A stretch of DNA of 15,936 bases, taken from the NCBI GenBank assembly GCA_003343565.1, contig QALA01000054.1, positions 1 through 15,936 on the forward strand, written 5' to 3'. The translations under genes and the position numbers were made by a program. This DNA is from Verrucomicrobiota bacterium. Its GTDB lineage: Bacteria > Verrucomicrobiota > Verrucomicrobiia > Opitutales > Intestinicryptomonadaceae. Position 1 is the first letter of the stretch. Every line of letters begins with the position of its first letter. This document shows, piece after piece, positions 1 to 7,106 of this stretch. Under the pieces are notes generated by a model. That model was given only the letters and a program-made list of their open reading frames with translations, did no database searches and was not told where the DNA came from.

Positions 1-324
1 CTCTCCGCGGCGGCGGTGCTCATCCCGTACCTGCTGCTCACGGAGGATTTTTCCGCGGTCGTGCTCGACGCGCACACGGTCGTCCTTGTGCTCGTTGTCG
101 GCATCGTACACAGCGGCCTTGCGTACGCGCTGTACTTCGGGAATGTAAATAAGCTCCCCGCGCAGTCGGTGGCGGTGCTCAGCTACATTGACCCTGTGTC
201 CTCCCTCTTTTTCTCGGCGCTGCTGCTGCACGAGCGGCTGACGGCGTTCGGCCTTCTCGGCGCGGTGCTGATCTTCGGCTCAGCGCTCGTGAGCGAGCTC
301 GGCGGGAAAAAGACCACAGCATAA
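1..324 (+). CDS. EamA/DMT-family transporter, C-terminal fragment
   Basis: The reading frame is open from base 1 and ends with TAA at 322-324, so only about the last 107 residues are present and the start lies outside the window. The fragment is strongly hydrophobic and carries the typical end of an EamA (drug/metabolite transporter) repeat: a segment with SGLAYALYFGNV, then the family hallmark AVLSYIDPVSSLFFSALLLHE, then a last helix with GAVLIFGSAL and a short charged tail. EamA proteins are ten-helix inner-membrane carriers, often metabolite or amino-acid exporters; the substrate cannot be read from this piece. It converges on the next gene and shares a terminator with it. The family call is firm; any link to the catabolic genes further on is unsupported. 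Confidence 0.85.
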   Translation, partial: LSAAAVLIPYLLLTEDFSAVVLDAHTVVLVLVVGIVHSGLAYALYFGNVNKLPAQSVAVLSYIDPVSSLFFSALLLHERLTAFGLLGAVLIFGSALVSELGGKKTTA

Positions 325-367
325 AAAGTTGTAAGAGAGAACCGTTCCCATTGATGCGATAAAAAGA

Positions 368-398
368 TATCCCGGACACATTTTCTGCGTCCGGGATA
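368..398. terminator. Bidirectional intrinsic terminator between convergent genes
   Basis: A 10-bp perfect stem (368-377 with 389-398, arms TATCCCGGAC and GTCCGGGATA) encloses an 11-nt loop. It is followed on the plus strand by ATTTTA, and on the minus strand by a run of five T (plus-strand A at 361-365). It lies exactly between the stop codons of the EamA fragment (plus) and the OFA carrier (minus), so it probably ends both transcripts, more strongly in the minus direction. Confidence 0.8.
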
Positions 399-401
399 AT
401 T

Positions 402-1670
402 TTATGCCGATTTTTGGGCGAGCTTCCGGTTTACCGCGCGGTAGAGGAACGTCAGCGCGATCCCGATGAGCGCAAACACGATGGCGATCGGGAACGAGGG
501 ACGATAGGAGGCGAACTCGCTGAAGATCTTCTGCATGATCAGCGGGCCGACGACACCGGCAAGCGAGAAGCCGATGAAGAGAATACCGTAATTGAGAGCG
601 CTGTATTTCACGCCAAACTGGTCGCTCGTGAACGCGGGATAAATGCCCATAAACGAGCCGTAGCTGAAGCCGATGAGGCAAATGCCGGCACGGAAGAGGA
701 ACGTATTCCCGTTTAAGCCGCTGAGATATATGGCCAACAGTGAGAGCACCATGAGCACAAGGACATACGTGATCGTCCGGATGCGCCCGATCTTATCGGA
801 GATCCACCCGACGACGATGCGGCTGCCGGTGTTGAAGAGCGCATAGGTGGACACGATGAGTGCCGCAGCACTGCTGGACATGCCGAGCATCGTCTGCGCG
901 ATGGCGGCTGTTTCGGAGATCATCATGAGCCCGATGGTCGCGCCGATGAACATCATGGCGAGCATGACGTAAAAAATCGGCGAGGCGAGCATTTGAAGCG
1001 CGGTCATGTCCCGGCTCGTTCCGGCGGCACCGCTGCTGCCGCCGTTCCAGCCGGTGGGCGTATAGTCGTCCGGGCAGTTGAGAATGAAAAGTGAGCAGAG
1101 ACCGCCGATGCCGATGATGGCAATGCCGAAAATGGTAAAGGCGCGGGATATACCGACGGAACGGTTGAGCGCGTCAGCAATAGGCGGGATGATGACGGAG
1201 CTGATTCCGTAGGATGCGGTGCTGATGCCGCCGATCAGTCCCTTTTTGTCCGGGAAAAATTTCACCGCCGTGCTGACAGTACAGACATACCCGAGACCGT
1301 TGGCCAGTCCGCCGATGACGCCGAAGCCGAAAATGACGGCCAGCACGCTGCGCGCCATGCCGCAGACGAGAAAACCGATACCGAACAAAATAACCCCGGC
1401 AAAAATGATCCGCCGCGCGCCGATCTTCTTTTCCAGATAGCCGCCGGCGATCATTGTAATAAAGGTCAGAGAACTGGAAAAGGAAAACGCCAGCGCAAGA
1501 TCGGAGGCGGTCATGGCCGTGCCGTGCAGAGCGTTGAGATGCTCGGCCAGAGGCCCGGCAAAAACGCTCCAGGCATACGGCGCGCCGAGACAGAGATTGG
1601 TGATGCAGCACGCCGCAAGGACACGCCAGCGACGCTGCGTGAGAAATTGGTTTTGTTCCTGGAACGTCAT
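402..1670 (-). CDS. OFA-type major facilitator superfamily carrier
   Basis: A 422-residue, twelve-helix MFS protein. The N-terminus (RRWRVLAACCITNLCLGAPYAWSVF in outline: RRW, then NLCLGAPYAWSVF) is typical of the oxalate/formate antiporter (OFA) family, as is the late NYGILFIGFSLAGVVGP segment near residue 360. OFA members exchange or import small carboxylates. A start 12 codons upstream (1706) is open, but the internal ATG at 1670 has AGGAGAG seven bases before it, and the upstream stretch lies inside a hairpin, so 1670 is preferred. It is the second gene after yajC, separated by 113 bases with a terminator-like hairpin. It could carry an aromatic or dicarboxylic acid used by the neighbouring catabolic genes, but that is inference from position only. 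Confidence 0.85.
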   Translation of the reverse strand: MTFQEQNQFLTQRRWRVLAACCITNLCLGAPYAWSVFAGPLAEHLNALHGTAMTASDLALAFSFSSSLTFITMIAGGYLEKKIGARRIIFAGVILFGIGFLVCGMARSVLAVIFGFGVIGGLANGLGYVCTVSTAVKFFPDKKGLIGGISTASYGISSVIIPPIADALNRSVGISRAFTIFGIAIIGIGGLCSLFILNCPDDYTPTGWNGGSSGAAGTSRDMTALQMLASPIFYVMLAMMFIGATIGLMMISETAAIAQTMLGMSSSAAALIVSTYALFNTGSRIVVGWISDKIGRIRTITYVLVLMVLSLLAIYLSGLNGNTFLFRAGICLIGFSYGSFMGIYPAFTSDQFGVKYSALNYGILFIGFSLAGVVGPLIMQKIFSEFASYRPSFPIAIVFALIGIALTFLYRAVNRKLAQKSA

Positions 1671-1698
1671 AGTGATCTCTCCTGTAAAAGGATTCAAA

Positions 1699-1725
1699 AG
1701 CCGCATAGCTGCGCACTATACGGCT
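1699..1725 (-). terminator. Terminator-like hairpin between yajC and the OFA carrier gene
   Basis: Read on the minus strand, AGCCGTATAG (1725-1716) pairs with CTATGCGGCT (1708-1699) over 10 bp including one G-U pair, with a 7-nt loop, followed by a short TTTT run. It sits about 58 bases after the yajC stop and 28 bases before the carrier start. The short U-tract suggests partial termination or attenuation rather than a full stop. Confidence 0.45.
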
Positions 1726-1783
1726 CTTGAGCGCATGGACCGAAGGGAGGCAGTAGGGCAATTGGAAGAGATGGATGCTCTGC

Positions 1784-2233
1784 TCAGGATTTTTTAAAAA
1801 GACGCGTAAATTTGGCCTTGTTCTGTTCCTTGGCTAGCTTCCGCTCGTTTTCGGCAATGCTTCGGCGGGTTCTGTTCTGCGCGACGGAGGATCGCAATAT
1901 CACAAAAGTCGTCTTGTTCGGGCCGCTCTCCACCGTGACGGTATCCTCGGTCAGGTCGAGGACCTTGGCTACCATGCCGCCGTCGGTGACGATCTTGTCG
2001 CCGGTCTCCATGCTGTCGCGTTCCAACTCAAGTTGCCGTTTTCTTTTCACGTCCGGACGGATCATGATGAAATAGGCGGCGAGGAGCATGACGCAGCCGA
2101 TCACAAGGCTGCTGCCGAGACTGTAGCCACCGGCCGAAGCGGCTGTTTCTTCCGCGGCGAGCGCGGGAAGCGTGAGCAGTGCGGTGAGCGGGATTCCCCA
2201 AAGAAAAGACCGGAAGGTATGGTTTCTTTTCAT
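1784..2233 (-). CDS. yajC: YajC, Sec translocon accessory subunit
   Basis: A 149-residue protein. YajC associates with SecDF and SecYEG in the inner membrane. The core is clear: a membrane helix at about residues 40-57, then IMIRPDVKRKRQ (57-68) and the conserved cytoplasmic block METGDKIVTDGGMVAKV (75-91), then an SH3-like beta region to about 117 and a charged C-terminal tail. Unusually, it starts with a signal-peptide-like stretch (MKRN, hydrophobic to about 24, ALAAEE near 25-29), so the exported N-terminus may be processed; E. coli YajC has only a short periplasmic N-terminus. The start has AGGAAAGGA close upstream. The usual companions (tgt, queA, secDF) are absent on either side, so this housekeeping gene may mark the edge of an inserted catabolic segment. 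Confidence 0.92.
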   Translation of the reverse strand: MKRNHTFRSFLWGIPLTALLTLPALAAEETAASAGGYSLGSSLVIGCVMLLAAYFIMIRPDVKRKRQLELERDSMETGDKIVTDGGMVAKVLDLTEDTVTVESGPNKTTFVILRSSVAQNRTRRSIAENERKLAKEQNKAKFTRLFKKS

Positions 2234-2315
2234 AGCAATTCCTTTCCTCAGTAGCGATTTTTGGCTGGCATAGTCCCCAACAGAACGGCCGCAGCTAGCC
2301 GAAAAGCGGAAATCG

Positions 2316-2346
2316 CATACTCCCCTTTATGTCGAAGGGGAGTATG
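2316..2346. other. Perfect 12-bp inverted repeat in the spacer before yajC
   Basis: CATACTCCCCTT at 2316-2327 is the exact reverse complement of AAGGGGAGTATG at 2335-2346, with a 7-nt loop. Neither strand has a T-run after it, so it is not a classical intrinsic terminator. A third partial copy (AGGGAGTATGG) occurs near 2462. It may be an RNA 3'-end stabiliser for the operon transcript or an operator for yajC. Confidence 0.6.
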
Positions 2347-2409
2347 GCAATCGTTGCGGGGGTGGCGGCGCGCCCACTCAGCAGCAATGAAGGAACGCGC
2401 CGCCAATGC

Positions 2410-2436
2410 GGGGGGATAGGGATAGGGGTAGGGGGG
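2410..2436 (+). other. Potential G-quadruplex on the plus strand
   Basis: Four G-runs of 6, 3, 4 and 6 bases (2410-2415, 2419-2421, 2425-2428, 2431-2436) are separated by loops of three, three and two bases (ATA, ATA, TA). This meets the G3+N1-7 motif with very short loops, which predicts a stable structure. The plus strand here is the template for the minus-strand genes. Confidence 0.6.
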
Positions 2437-2524
2437 AAAAAACGCAATGGAGAGAAAATAAAGGGAGTATGGAGAGAAGATATACAAAGGATATACTGAA
2501 AGAGAGCTTGGATAGGGGAGCGGT
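2410..2524 (-). promoter_or_regulatory. C-rich, G-poor 3' tract, candidate Rho loading site
   Basis: Immediately after the stop of the iron-sulfur gene the minus-strand transcript becomes pyrimidine-rich: by hand count about 48 C and only 6 G in 115 bases. A long C-over-G bubble just downstream of an operon that lacks an intrinsic terminator is the known signature of Rho utilisation sites. The spacer 2234-2524 shows no convincing gene; a 109-codon open frame in it is a low-complexity artefact. I see no clear yajC promoter. Confidence 0.4.
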
Positions 2525-4075
2525 TTAATGCTCCAGAGAGATGATCTTGGTGTTTTCCGTTGCGCGGATCTCGTCAACGGTGCGGATGGCGTCCATGTAG
2601 CCGCCGATCTCCTCGTAGGTCTCCTTTGTCATGGTGACCTCGAGCGGCGTTACGCCGGCCGGCGTGGGGACCCAGGAAAAGGCGCCCTCGGGGCAGTCGT
2701 CCACACTGCATTCCGCTGTGATGCCGCCGCCTTCCCAGATGTGGGCAGGACGGCCGCAAATGGTGTAAAGCACCTTGCCATCCTTGAGGGCCTTGTTGAC
2801 ATTGATGGGGCTGACGTGGGAGATAACGTTGCGCACGCCGCCGCCGAAACCGGCACAGACGGATACATTGCAGAGGCACGGCTCACAGTTGCTGTGGATG
2901 AGATCGATAACAGCCTGCACCTCGGGCGGGATCGGCTGGCGGACAAGATTGAGGTCCTCGTCCGCAACATAGAACGCCGCGCGCTCTACGGTCGGCTCGG
3001 TAACGATCACGCGCATGCCCGGCCACGCCTTTGTCTTGTCAACATCGGCGAAAATGTCGTCGGGATTCGTGATGTTCGAGCCGCCCCAGCCTTCGCCGGG
3101 CTCGCCGAACCAGCGTCCGGGCGAGCTGTAAGTGCCGGCGGGGGTAATGCCGCTGTCGCGGAAGCCGTAGCGCAGGCCGCTCGTCGTGTGGGTGGACATT
3201 TTGGCGGTGATGTCATAGTCGATGGTGATGCACTCGTCCACGACCCGGATCCAGTGCGGAGCATAGGCGGAGGAGACCATCGAGCCGCAGCCGATGCGCA
3301 TGAACTGCGCCTGCTTACCGTCGACGACGGGAGGCTGGCCGTGCTGGAGTACGAGTTTTTTGACCGTGTCGGTGCTGACCGTCACGGGGCGCTTGTTGAG
3401 CAGGTCGCTGACCGTGCGCGTGACCATGAAGCCTCCGGCGCCGGTGTTGAGCTCCGCGCCGCCGAAGTAGAGCATGCGCGAGCCGTATTCCGCGGTGTTC
3501 ACGTAGCCGACGATCACGCCGTTGCGGCGGATGGGGGACCCGTTCGAACCGATGTTTTCATCGGTGTCGACCTTGACGCGCGCGCCGTTGAAGGAGAGAA
3601 CCGTCTCCGTCGCGCAGGTAATAACGTCCAGATCGCCCACCTTCGCCTCCGCCACGATCTTGGATGGGGTATTGGTGGAGTAGAGATTCGTTCCGGCGCC
3701 GAACGCGCTCACGAGCGGGCGGTCGGGCAGGCCGGTGAGATTGTTGATGCGGATCTCGGAGGGATCAACGATGTTGATCGGCTCGATACGCACAAGCTTT
3801 CCGTTCTCGTTGCGGAAGCGCTGGCAGGAGCCCAGGCAGCCTTCGGGCACATTGCAGTGTACGGGGCAGCAGTCGCACCGGACGCTTCCTTCTGGAACGT
3901 CGATCTTCTCCACGGCCTCCTTGCGGCAGACCTTAAAGCAGATGTTGCAGCCGACGCATTTATCGTTGATAGTCGCCTTGCGGTCGACGACATGGATGGC
4001 GCCGGTCGGGCAGTTGCGCTCGCAGATACCGCAGCCGACGCATTTCTCGGTGAGGACGCGGCAAATATTTCCCAT
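2525..4075 (-). CDS. hnr: 6-hydroxynicotinate reductase-like iron-sulfur protein
   Basis: A 516-residue protein, about the subunit size reported for E. barkeri Hnr, which reduces 6-hydroxynicotinate to 1,4,5,6-tetrahydro-6-oxonicotinate with low-potential electrons from ferredoxin. The N-terminus is a double 4Fe-4S ferredoxin domain: C12-x2-C15-x2-C18-x3-C22-P and C40-x2-C43-x2-C46-x3-C50. A further cysteine-rich knot follows (C67, C69, C70, C74, C80, C84). The large remaining domain carries two more cysteine groups (C397, C400, C402, C407 and C440, C456, C461), which could hold another cluster. The start at 4075 has AAGGAG seven bases upstream; the gap to the preceding enamidase-like gene is 18 bases, so co-translation is likely. 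The call rests on architecture, size and linkage to enamidase; the true ring substrate may differ from 6-hydroxynicotinate. Confidence 0.72.
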   Translation of the reverse strand: MGNICRVLTEKCVGCGICERNCPTGAIHVVDRKATINDKCVGCNICFKVCRKEAVEKIDVPEGSVRCDCCPVHCNVPEGCLGSCQRFRNENGKLVRIEPINIVDPSEIRINNLTGLPDRPLVSAFGAGTNLYSTNTPSKIVAEAKVGDLDVITCATETVLSFNGARVKVDTDENIGSNGSPIRRNGVIVGYVNTAEYGSRMLYFGGAELNTGAGGFMVTRTVSDLLNKRPVTVSTDTVKKLVLQHGQPPVVDGKQAQFMRIGCGSMVSSAYAPHWIRVVDECITIDYDITAKMSTHTTSGLRYGFRDSGITPAGTYSSPGRWFGEPGEGWGGSNITNPDDIFADVDKTKAWPGMRVIVTEPTVERAAFYVADEDLNLVRQPIPPEVQAVIDLIHSNCEPCLCNVSVCAGFGGGVRNVISHVSPINVNKALKDGKVLYTICGRPAHIWEGGGITAECSVDDCPEGAFSWVPTPAGVTPLEVTMTKETYEEIGGYMDAIRTVDEIRATENTKIISLEH

Positions 4076-4093
4076 ATGAAACTCCTTCCGGGC

Positions 4094-5254
4094 TTACAGC
4101 TTGGTGTAAACCGGCTTTTTCTTCGGCGGAGCCATGTTCTTGCACTTGGCAAGGGCGGGGGCACCGTTGATGAACGTGCCGGCGACGCTGGGGACACGGC
4201 CGAAGCCGAGCGTGCCCAGCATATCGGGCATGATGCTGCCGGTGGAGGTCATCAGGAAGTCGGCGGTCATGCCGTCGGCAATGACACCATGGTCGAGACC
4301 GTAGCAACGGGCAACGTTGCCGCTGGCCATCGCGAAAACCTTCTCGGGCGCGAGATCGGTGTTCTGCGCAATAGCGGCCATCTGGATCCAGAGACCCATC
4401 GGCGAGAAACCGGACATGGACGGCACGTTCGTGCCGAGCAGCATCCGATCCGCCGTACCGGCCTCAGCGGCCCAGCGAGCGATCTTGATGAGCTGCGGCT
4501 CGCTGCCGTTGGAGAGGCAGTCAAACCAGTATTTGCCGCTCTGCACGAGCTTTTTGATCGTCTCGTCGTCAAGCGGGGTGGGGTCACCGTTCACGGCGGT
4601 GAGCACGTCGGGCGCGATGCGCTCGATCTCTTCATAGGTGTAGGCAACACCGTCGGCAGTGCAGGGGGCAGCGCAGTGGAGTGTCGTGACGAAGCCGTGA
4701 GCCTTCGCCGTCGCGACGAGGCGCGCTGCCTCCTCCACGTCCTTCACATTGCTCATGCCGATCTCGCCGACAACGTGGACGCCCTGCGCGGCAAGCTCCG
4801 CGAAGTCGGAATCGGTCATGCCGTGCTGGAGCATCACCGTTCCGGCGTGGATCTTGGCGAAGGAGGGGTGGTTGTGATCCCAGTAGTACTTGGAATAGAT
4901 GGCCTGCGCCTTGGCGGAGACGACGTCCCCGGCGGCACCGGCAAAGTTATGCCCGCCGAGGCTGACAAGACTCGTGATGCCGGCGCCGGCGTAGTTGTCT
5001 ACCCAGTCATAAGCCTTATAGGCTTCAAGATAGTTCGCAAGAGGCGGGTGGGCGTGCGCATCGATGATGCCCGGGCAGAGCGTAAGGCCGTTCGCGTCGA
5101 TGTCGAGCGTGTAGTCGAGCGCGGGCGCGTCGGCGCGATCGCCGATAAAGACGATCTTATCGCCGTCGGTGCAGACGGTATCCCCGGCCAGAATGGGGTT
5201 TTCAAAAGCACCGGACAGGATCGTTCCGATGTTGTGGATCAAAGTTTTGCTCAT
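4094..5254 (-). CDS. Enamidase-like amidohydrolase with altered metal site
   Basis: A 386-residue amidohydrolase-superfamily protein, paralogous to the next gene upstream: both begin MSKTLI-x-NIG and share the same layout. Conserved: the HxH pair (H67, H69), the bridging Glu (E164, in VVGEIG) and a histidine (H193). Changed: where enamidase has His in PDV-x-x-H it has Ala (A220, codon GCC), and where enamidase has the catalytic Asp after the LG-T/N motif it has Asn (N276, LGTNVPS). Loss of these two positions argues against ordinary two-zinc hydrolysis; it may be a different catalyst, a one-metal enzyme or a partner subunit. The start at 5254 is preferred over 5299 because it matches the paralogue and avoids overlap with it; GAGAGG lies about 11 bases upstream. 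It is 25 bases from the enamidase stop and 18 bases from the reductase start. Confidence 0.8.
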   Translation of the reverse strand: MSKTLIHNIGTILSGAFENPILAGDTVCTDGDKIVFIGDRADAPALDYTLDIDANGLTLCPGIIDAHAHPPLANYLEAYKAYDWVDNYAGAGITSLVSLGGHNFAGAAGDVVSAKAQAIYSKYYWDHNHPSFAKIHAGTVMLQHGMTDSDFAELAAQGVHVVGEIGMSNVKDVEEAARLVATAKAHGFVTTLHCAAPCTADGVAYTYEEIERIAPDVLTAVNGDPTPLDDETIKKLVQSGKYWFDCLSNGSEPQLIKIARWAAEAGTADRMLLGTNVPSMSGFSPMGLWIQMAAIAQNTDLAPEKVFAMASGNVARCYGLDHGVIADGMTADFLMTSTGSIMPDMLGTLGFGRVPSVAGTFINGAPALAKCKNMAPPKKKPVYTKL

Positions 5255-5279
5255 ATCCGTCAATACCTCTCTTTCTTGC

Positions 5280-6437
5280 TCAGAGCCGGACGGCGGCACG
5301 CTTGGCGGGCGCCGTGTTGACCTTGTCGCCGGAAACGAGGATCTCGCCGTCCATGAAAACGGCGCTCACGCCCGGAACGACACCGGCCTTCAGGCTGTCG
5401 GCAGCGGTCTCATAGGCCGAGCCGAGAGGAGCGTCGCAGAGGATAATGTCGGCGGCATAGCCGGTCTTGATGGTGTTGCTCGTGATGCCGTAGCAGGCGG
5501 CGGTGTTGCCGGAGCCGGCCGCAACGGCGATCTCCGGTTCCAGACCGCAGTAGCCGCACAGGAGCGCCATGACCTCCCATACGCCGTGCGGGAAAATGCC
5601 GTAGCCGGACGGGGTGTCCGTGCCGAGGATGAGGCGGTTGAACGCATTGCGCTCGCGCATCATGTCGATGAGAGCCTGCCAGAATTTCGGCGACGGGCGA
5701 TTGACCGCGCAGATCTCCATCATGGCGTTCGGCAGCTCGTCCAGGAAGCGGCGCATGCCGTCGATGGGGATGCCGCCGCCGGCAACGTGGCAGATCACGT
5801 CCGGCTTGATGCCGAGAATGCGCTCGGTGTTCATGCCGGTGGAGCCGGCGAGGAACGTTGCGCCCGTGTGGGTCATCGTGCGAACGCCGTGCTTGCGTCC
5901 CCACTCGGCCATGGGGCCGGCGGTCTCCGGGTCAACGGCATTGCCGAGACCGAACTCGCCCGCGTGGATGACGCCGATATCGTGCAGATGCTTGAAATCC
6001 TCCTCGGTCAGACCGATGACGGGGATGATCGCACCGCCGTACACCTTCGCGCCGCCGGGACGGTAGCTCGAATAGATGCGATGCGAAAGCTCCGCGAGCG
6101 CCTTGACGCCTTCGGGATCGGAGGGGCGGTGCGGAACATGGGTCTCACCGGCGGAAATGATGCCGGTGATGCCTGAGGCGGCGTAGGCGTCCAGATACTG
6201 CATCGTGCTCTGGCGCGGCGCCCACTCGGCGATGGAAACGTGAACGTGGCTGTCGATGAGACAGGGCATGAGCGTAGAGCCCTTCGCGTCGTAAACGACG
6301 GCGTCCTCCGCGGTCAGTCCCGTGCCGATCTCCTGAATGACGCCGTCCTCAATGAGAACTGAATCGGCGCTGAGGATCGGCTCGTGAATGTCGCCGGAAA
6401 GCAGGCAGCCGATGTTGCGGATCAGCGTTTTGCTCAT
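5280..6437 (-). CDS. ena: Enamidase (cyclic enamide hydrolase)
   Basis: A 385-residue protein closely resembling E. barkeri enamidase, which hydrolyses 1,4,5,6-tetrahydro-6-oxonicotinate to 2-formylglutarate and ammonia. Shared landmarks are the MSKT-x-I-x-NIG start, the VHVS-x-x-x-WAPRQ region, AGE-G-LG, and the C-terminal PAKRAA motif. All expected two-zinc ligands are present by motif: H64 and H66 (SHVHVS), E161 (AGEFGLG), H190 (MTHTGA), H217 (ICHVAGG) and D274 (LGTDTPSGYG). It is cytoplasmic, with no signal peptide. The start at 6437 has AAGGAGAG close upstream; it follows the RidA gene by 30 bases and precedes its paralogue by 25, all one operon. The enamidase family is firm; the precise cyclic substrate is inferred from neighbours. 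Confidence 0.87.
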   Translation of the reverse strand: MSKTLIRNIGCLLSGDIHEPILSADSVLIEDGVIQEIGTGLTAEDAVVYDAKGSTLMPCLIDSHVHVSIAEWAPRQSTMQYLDAYAASGITGIISAGETHVPHRPSDPEGVKALAELSHRIYSSYRPGGAKVYGGAIIPVIGLTEEDFKHLHDIGVIHAGEFGLGNAVDPETAGPMAEWGRKHGVRTMTHTGATFLAGSTGMNTERILGIKPDVICHVAGGGIPIDGMRRFLDELPNAMMEICAVNRPSPKFWQALIDMMRERNAFNRLILGTDTPSGYGIFPHGVWEVMALLCGYCGLEPEIAVAAGSGNTAACYGITSNTIKTGYAADIILCDAPLGSAYETAADSLKAGVVPGVSAVFMDGEILVSGDKVNTAPAKRAAVRL

Positions 6438-6467
6438 AGTTGATCTCTCCTTTTTTATAATGGAGGA

Positions 6468-6875
6468 TTATTCCTCGACGTACTTCGTGTTCTTGACGGC
6501 GTAAGCGCGCATCTCAATGTGCATGTTGGGAGCGAGCAGGCCGAGCTGGAACGTGGAACGGGTGGGCGGGCACTTCACGTCGGCGAAGAACTCGTTCCAG
6601 ACATCGTTGAACTCCTTGTACCAGCGCACGTCATTGATATAGACCTCGATGGAGATGAGATCCTCGAGCGTGGCGCCCGCGGTCTCGAGAATGGTCTGGA
6701 TGTTCTTCAGGCACATAAGAGCCTGATCGTGCATGCCGACGGCCCACTCGTTGGTGACGAAGTCCTTGGGGGAGACGCCGGAGGTAATGATGTAATCGCC
6801 GATCTGGAGGACGGAGTTCAGCTTATGGACGGGAACCTTGATCCCTTCGCCGCGAATGACTTTCTTTTCGAGCAT
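6468..6875 (-). CDS. RidA/YjgF-family enamine/imine deaminase
   Basis: A 135-residue RidA (YjgF/YER057c/UK114) protein, the usual length. RidA proteins form trimers that hydrolyse reactive enamines and imines to ketones or aldehydes plus ammonia; some relatives are 2-aminomuconate deaminases. Landmarks: the TSGVSP strand (31-36), PPTRST with the catalytic arginine R106, and the final IEMRAYA strand with E121, positions matching Arg105 and Glu120 of archetypal RidA. It is the first gene of the leftward operon; its start has AAAGGGAG about ten bases upstream and the leader is about 68 bases from the predicted +1. Next to enamidase, the simplest role is hydrolysis of the enamine/imine formed on ring opening; a general protective role is the alternative. 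Confidence 0.9.
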   Translation of the reverse strand: MLEKKVIRGEGIKVPVHKLNSVLQIGDYIITSGVSPKDFVTNEWAVGMHDQALMCLKNIQTILETAGATLEDLISIEVYINDVRWYKEFNDVWNEFFADVKCPPTRSTFQLGLLAPNMHIEMRAYAVKNTKYVEE

Positions 6876-6928
6876 GTTGCAATACTCCCTTTCTAAAAAT
6901 AAAATTCTTATTCTAATCGCATTTGCAC

Positions 6929-6942
6929 ACCGGTATACCGGT
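6929..6942. promoter_or_regulatory. Palindromic operator, left copy
   Basis: ACCGGTATACCGGT is a perfect 14-bp palindrome lying immediately at and after the predicted start of leftward transcription (about 6943). That position suits a repressor site. The GGTATACC core resembles sites of FadR/VanR-type GntR regulators, but no regulator gene is in the window. An identical copy lies at 7216-7229. Confidence 0.7.
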
Positions 6943-6949
6943 AATTTTG

Positions 6950-6978
6950 AGCCTACACGCTTTACCGGGAAATGTCAA
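6950..6978 (-). promoter_or_regulatory. Sigma-A-type promoter of the leftward operon
   Basis: On the minus strand a perfect TTGACA (6978-6973) is followed by a 17-base spacer and TAGGCT (6955-6950), a weak -10. Predicted +1 is near 6943, right at the left palindrome and about 68 bases before the RidA start. Confidence 0.6.
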
Positions 6979-7057
6979 GAGAAAAGTTGCTCTTTGTGAG
7001 TTAAGTAGAAAAAGGCGGCGCGGCGCTGTTGGTAATTGCTAAATTGTCAAAACCGGC

Positions 7058-7086
7058 TTGACTTTGCCGAAAAATACGAATATAAT
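7058..7086 (+). promoter_or_regulatory. Strong sigma-A-type promoter, rightward
   Basis: TTGACT (7058-7063), a 17-base spacer and a perfect TATAAT (7081-7086). Predicted +1 is near 7093. It would transcribe the structured RNA that begins about 15-20 bases later and, on read-through, the molybdenum hydroxylase gene. Confidence 0.8.
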
Positions 7087-7106
7087 TCAATCAACTCAAC
7101 AAAAAC

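Noticed and set aside
2248..2577. 109-codon minus-strand frame in the spacer before yajC
   Set aside because: Its middle is a Pro/Tyr/Ser/Leu run created by the polypyrimidine tract, it overlaps the reductase gene's 3' end, and no family is visible.
2528..5320. 930-codon open frame on the plus strand opposite the reductase and enamidase-like genes
   Set aside because: It is antisense to two well-supported genes with good ribosome sites; its protein is a low-complexity Ala/Gly/Asp/Val/Arg mixture typical of the mirror frame of GC-rich coding DNA.
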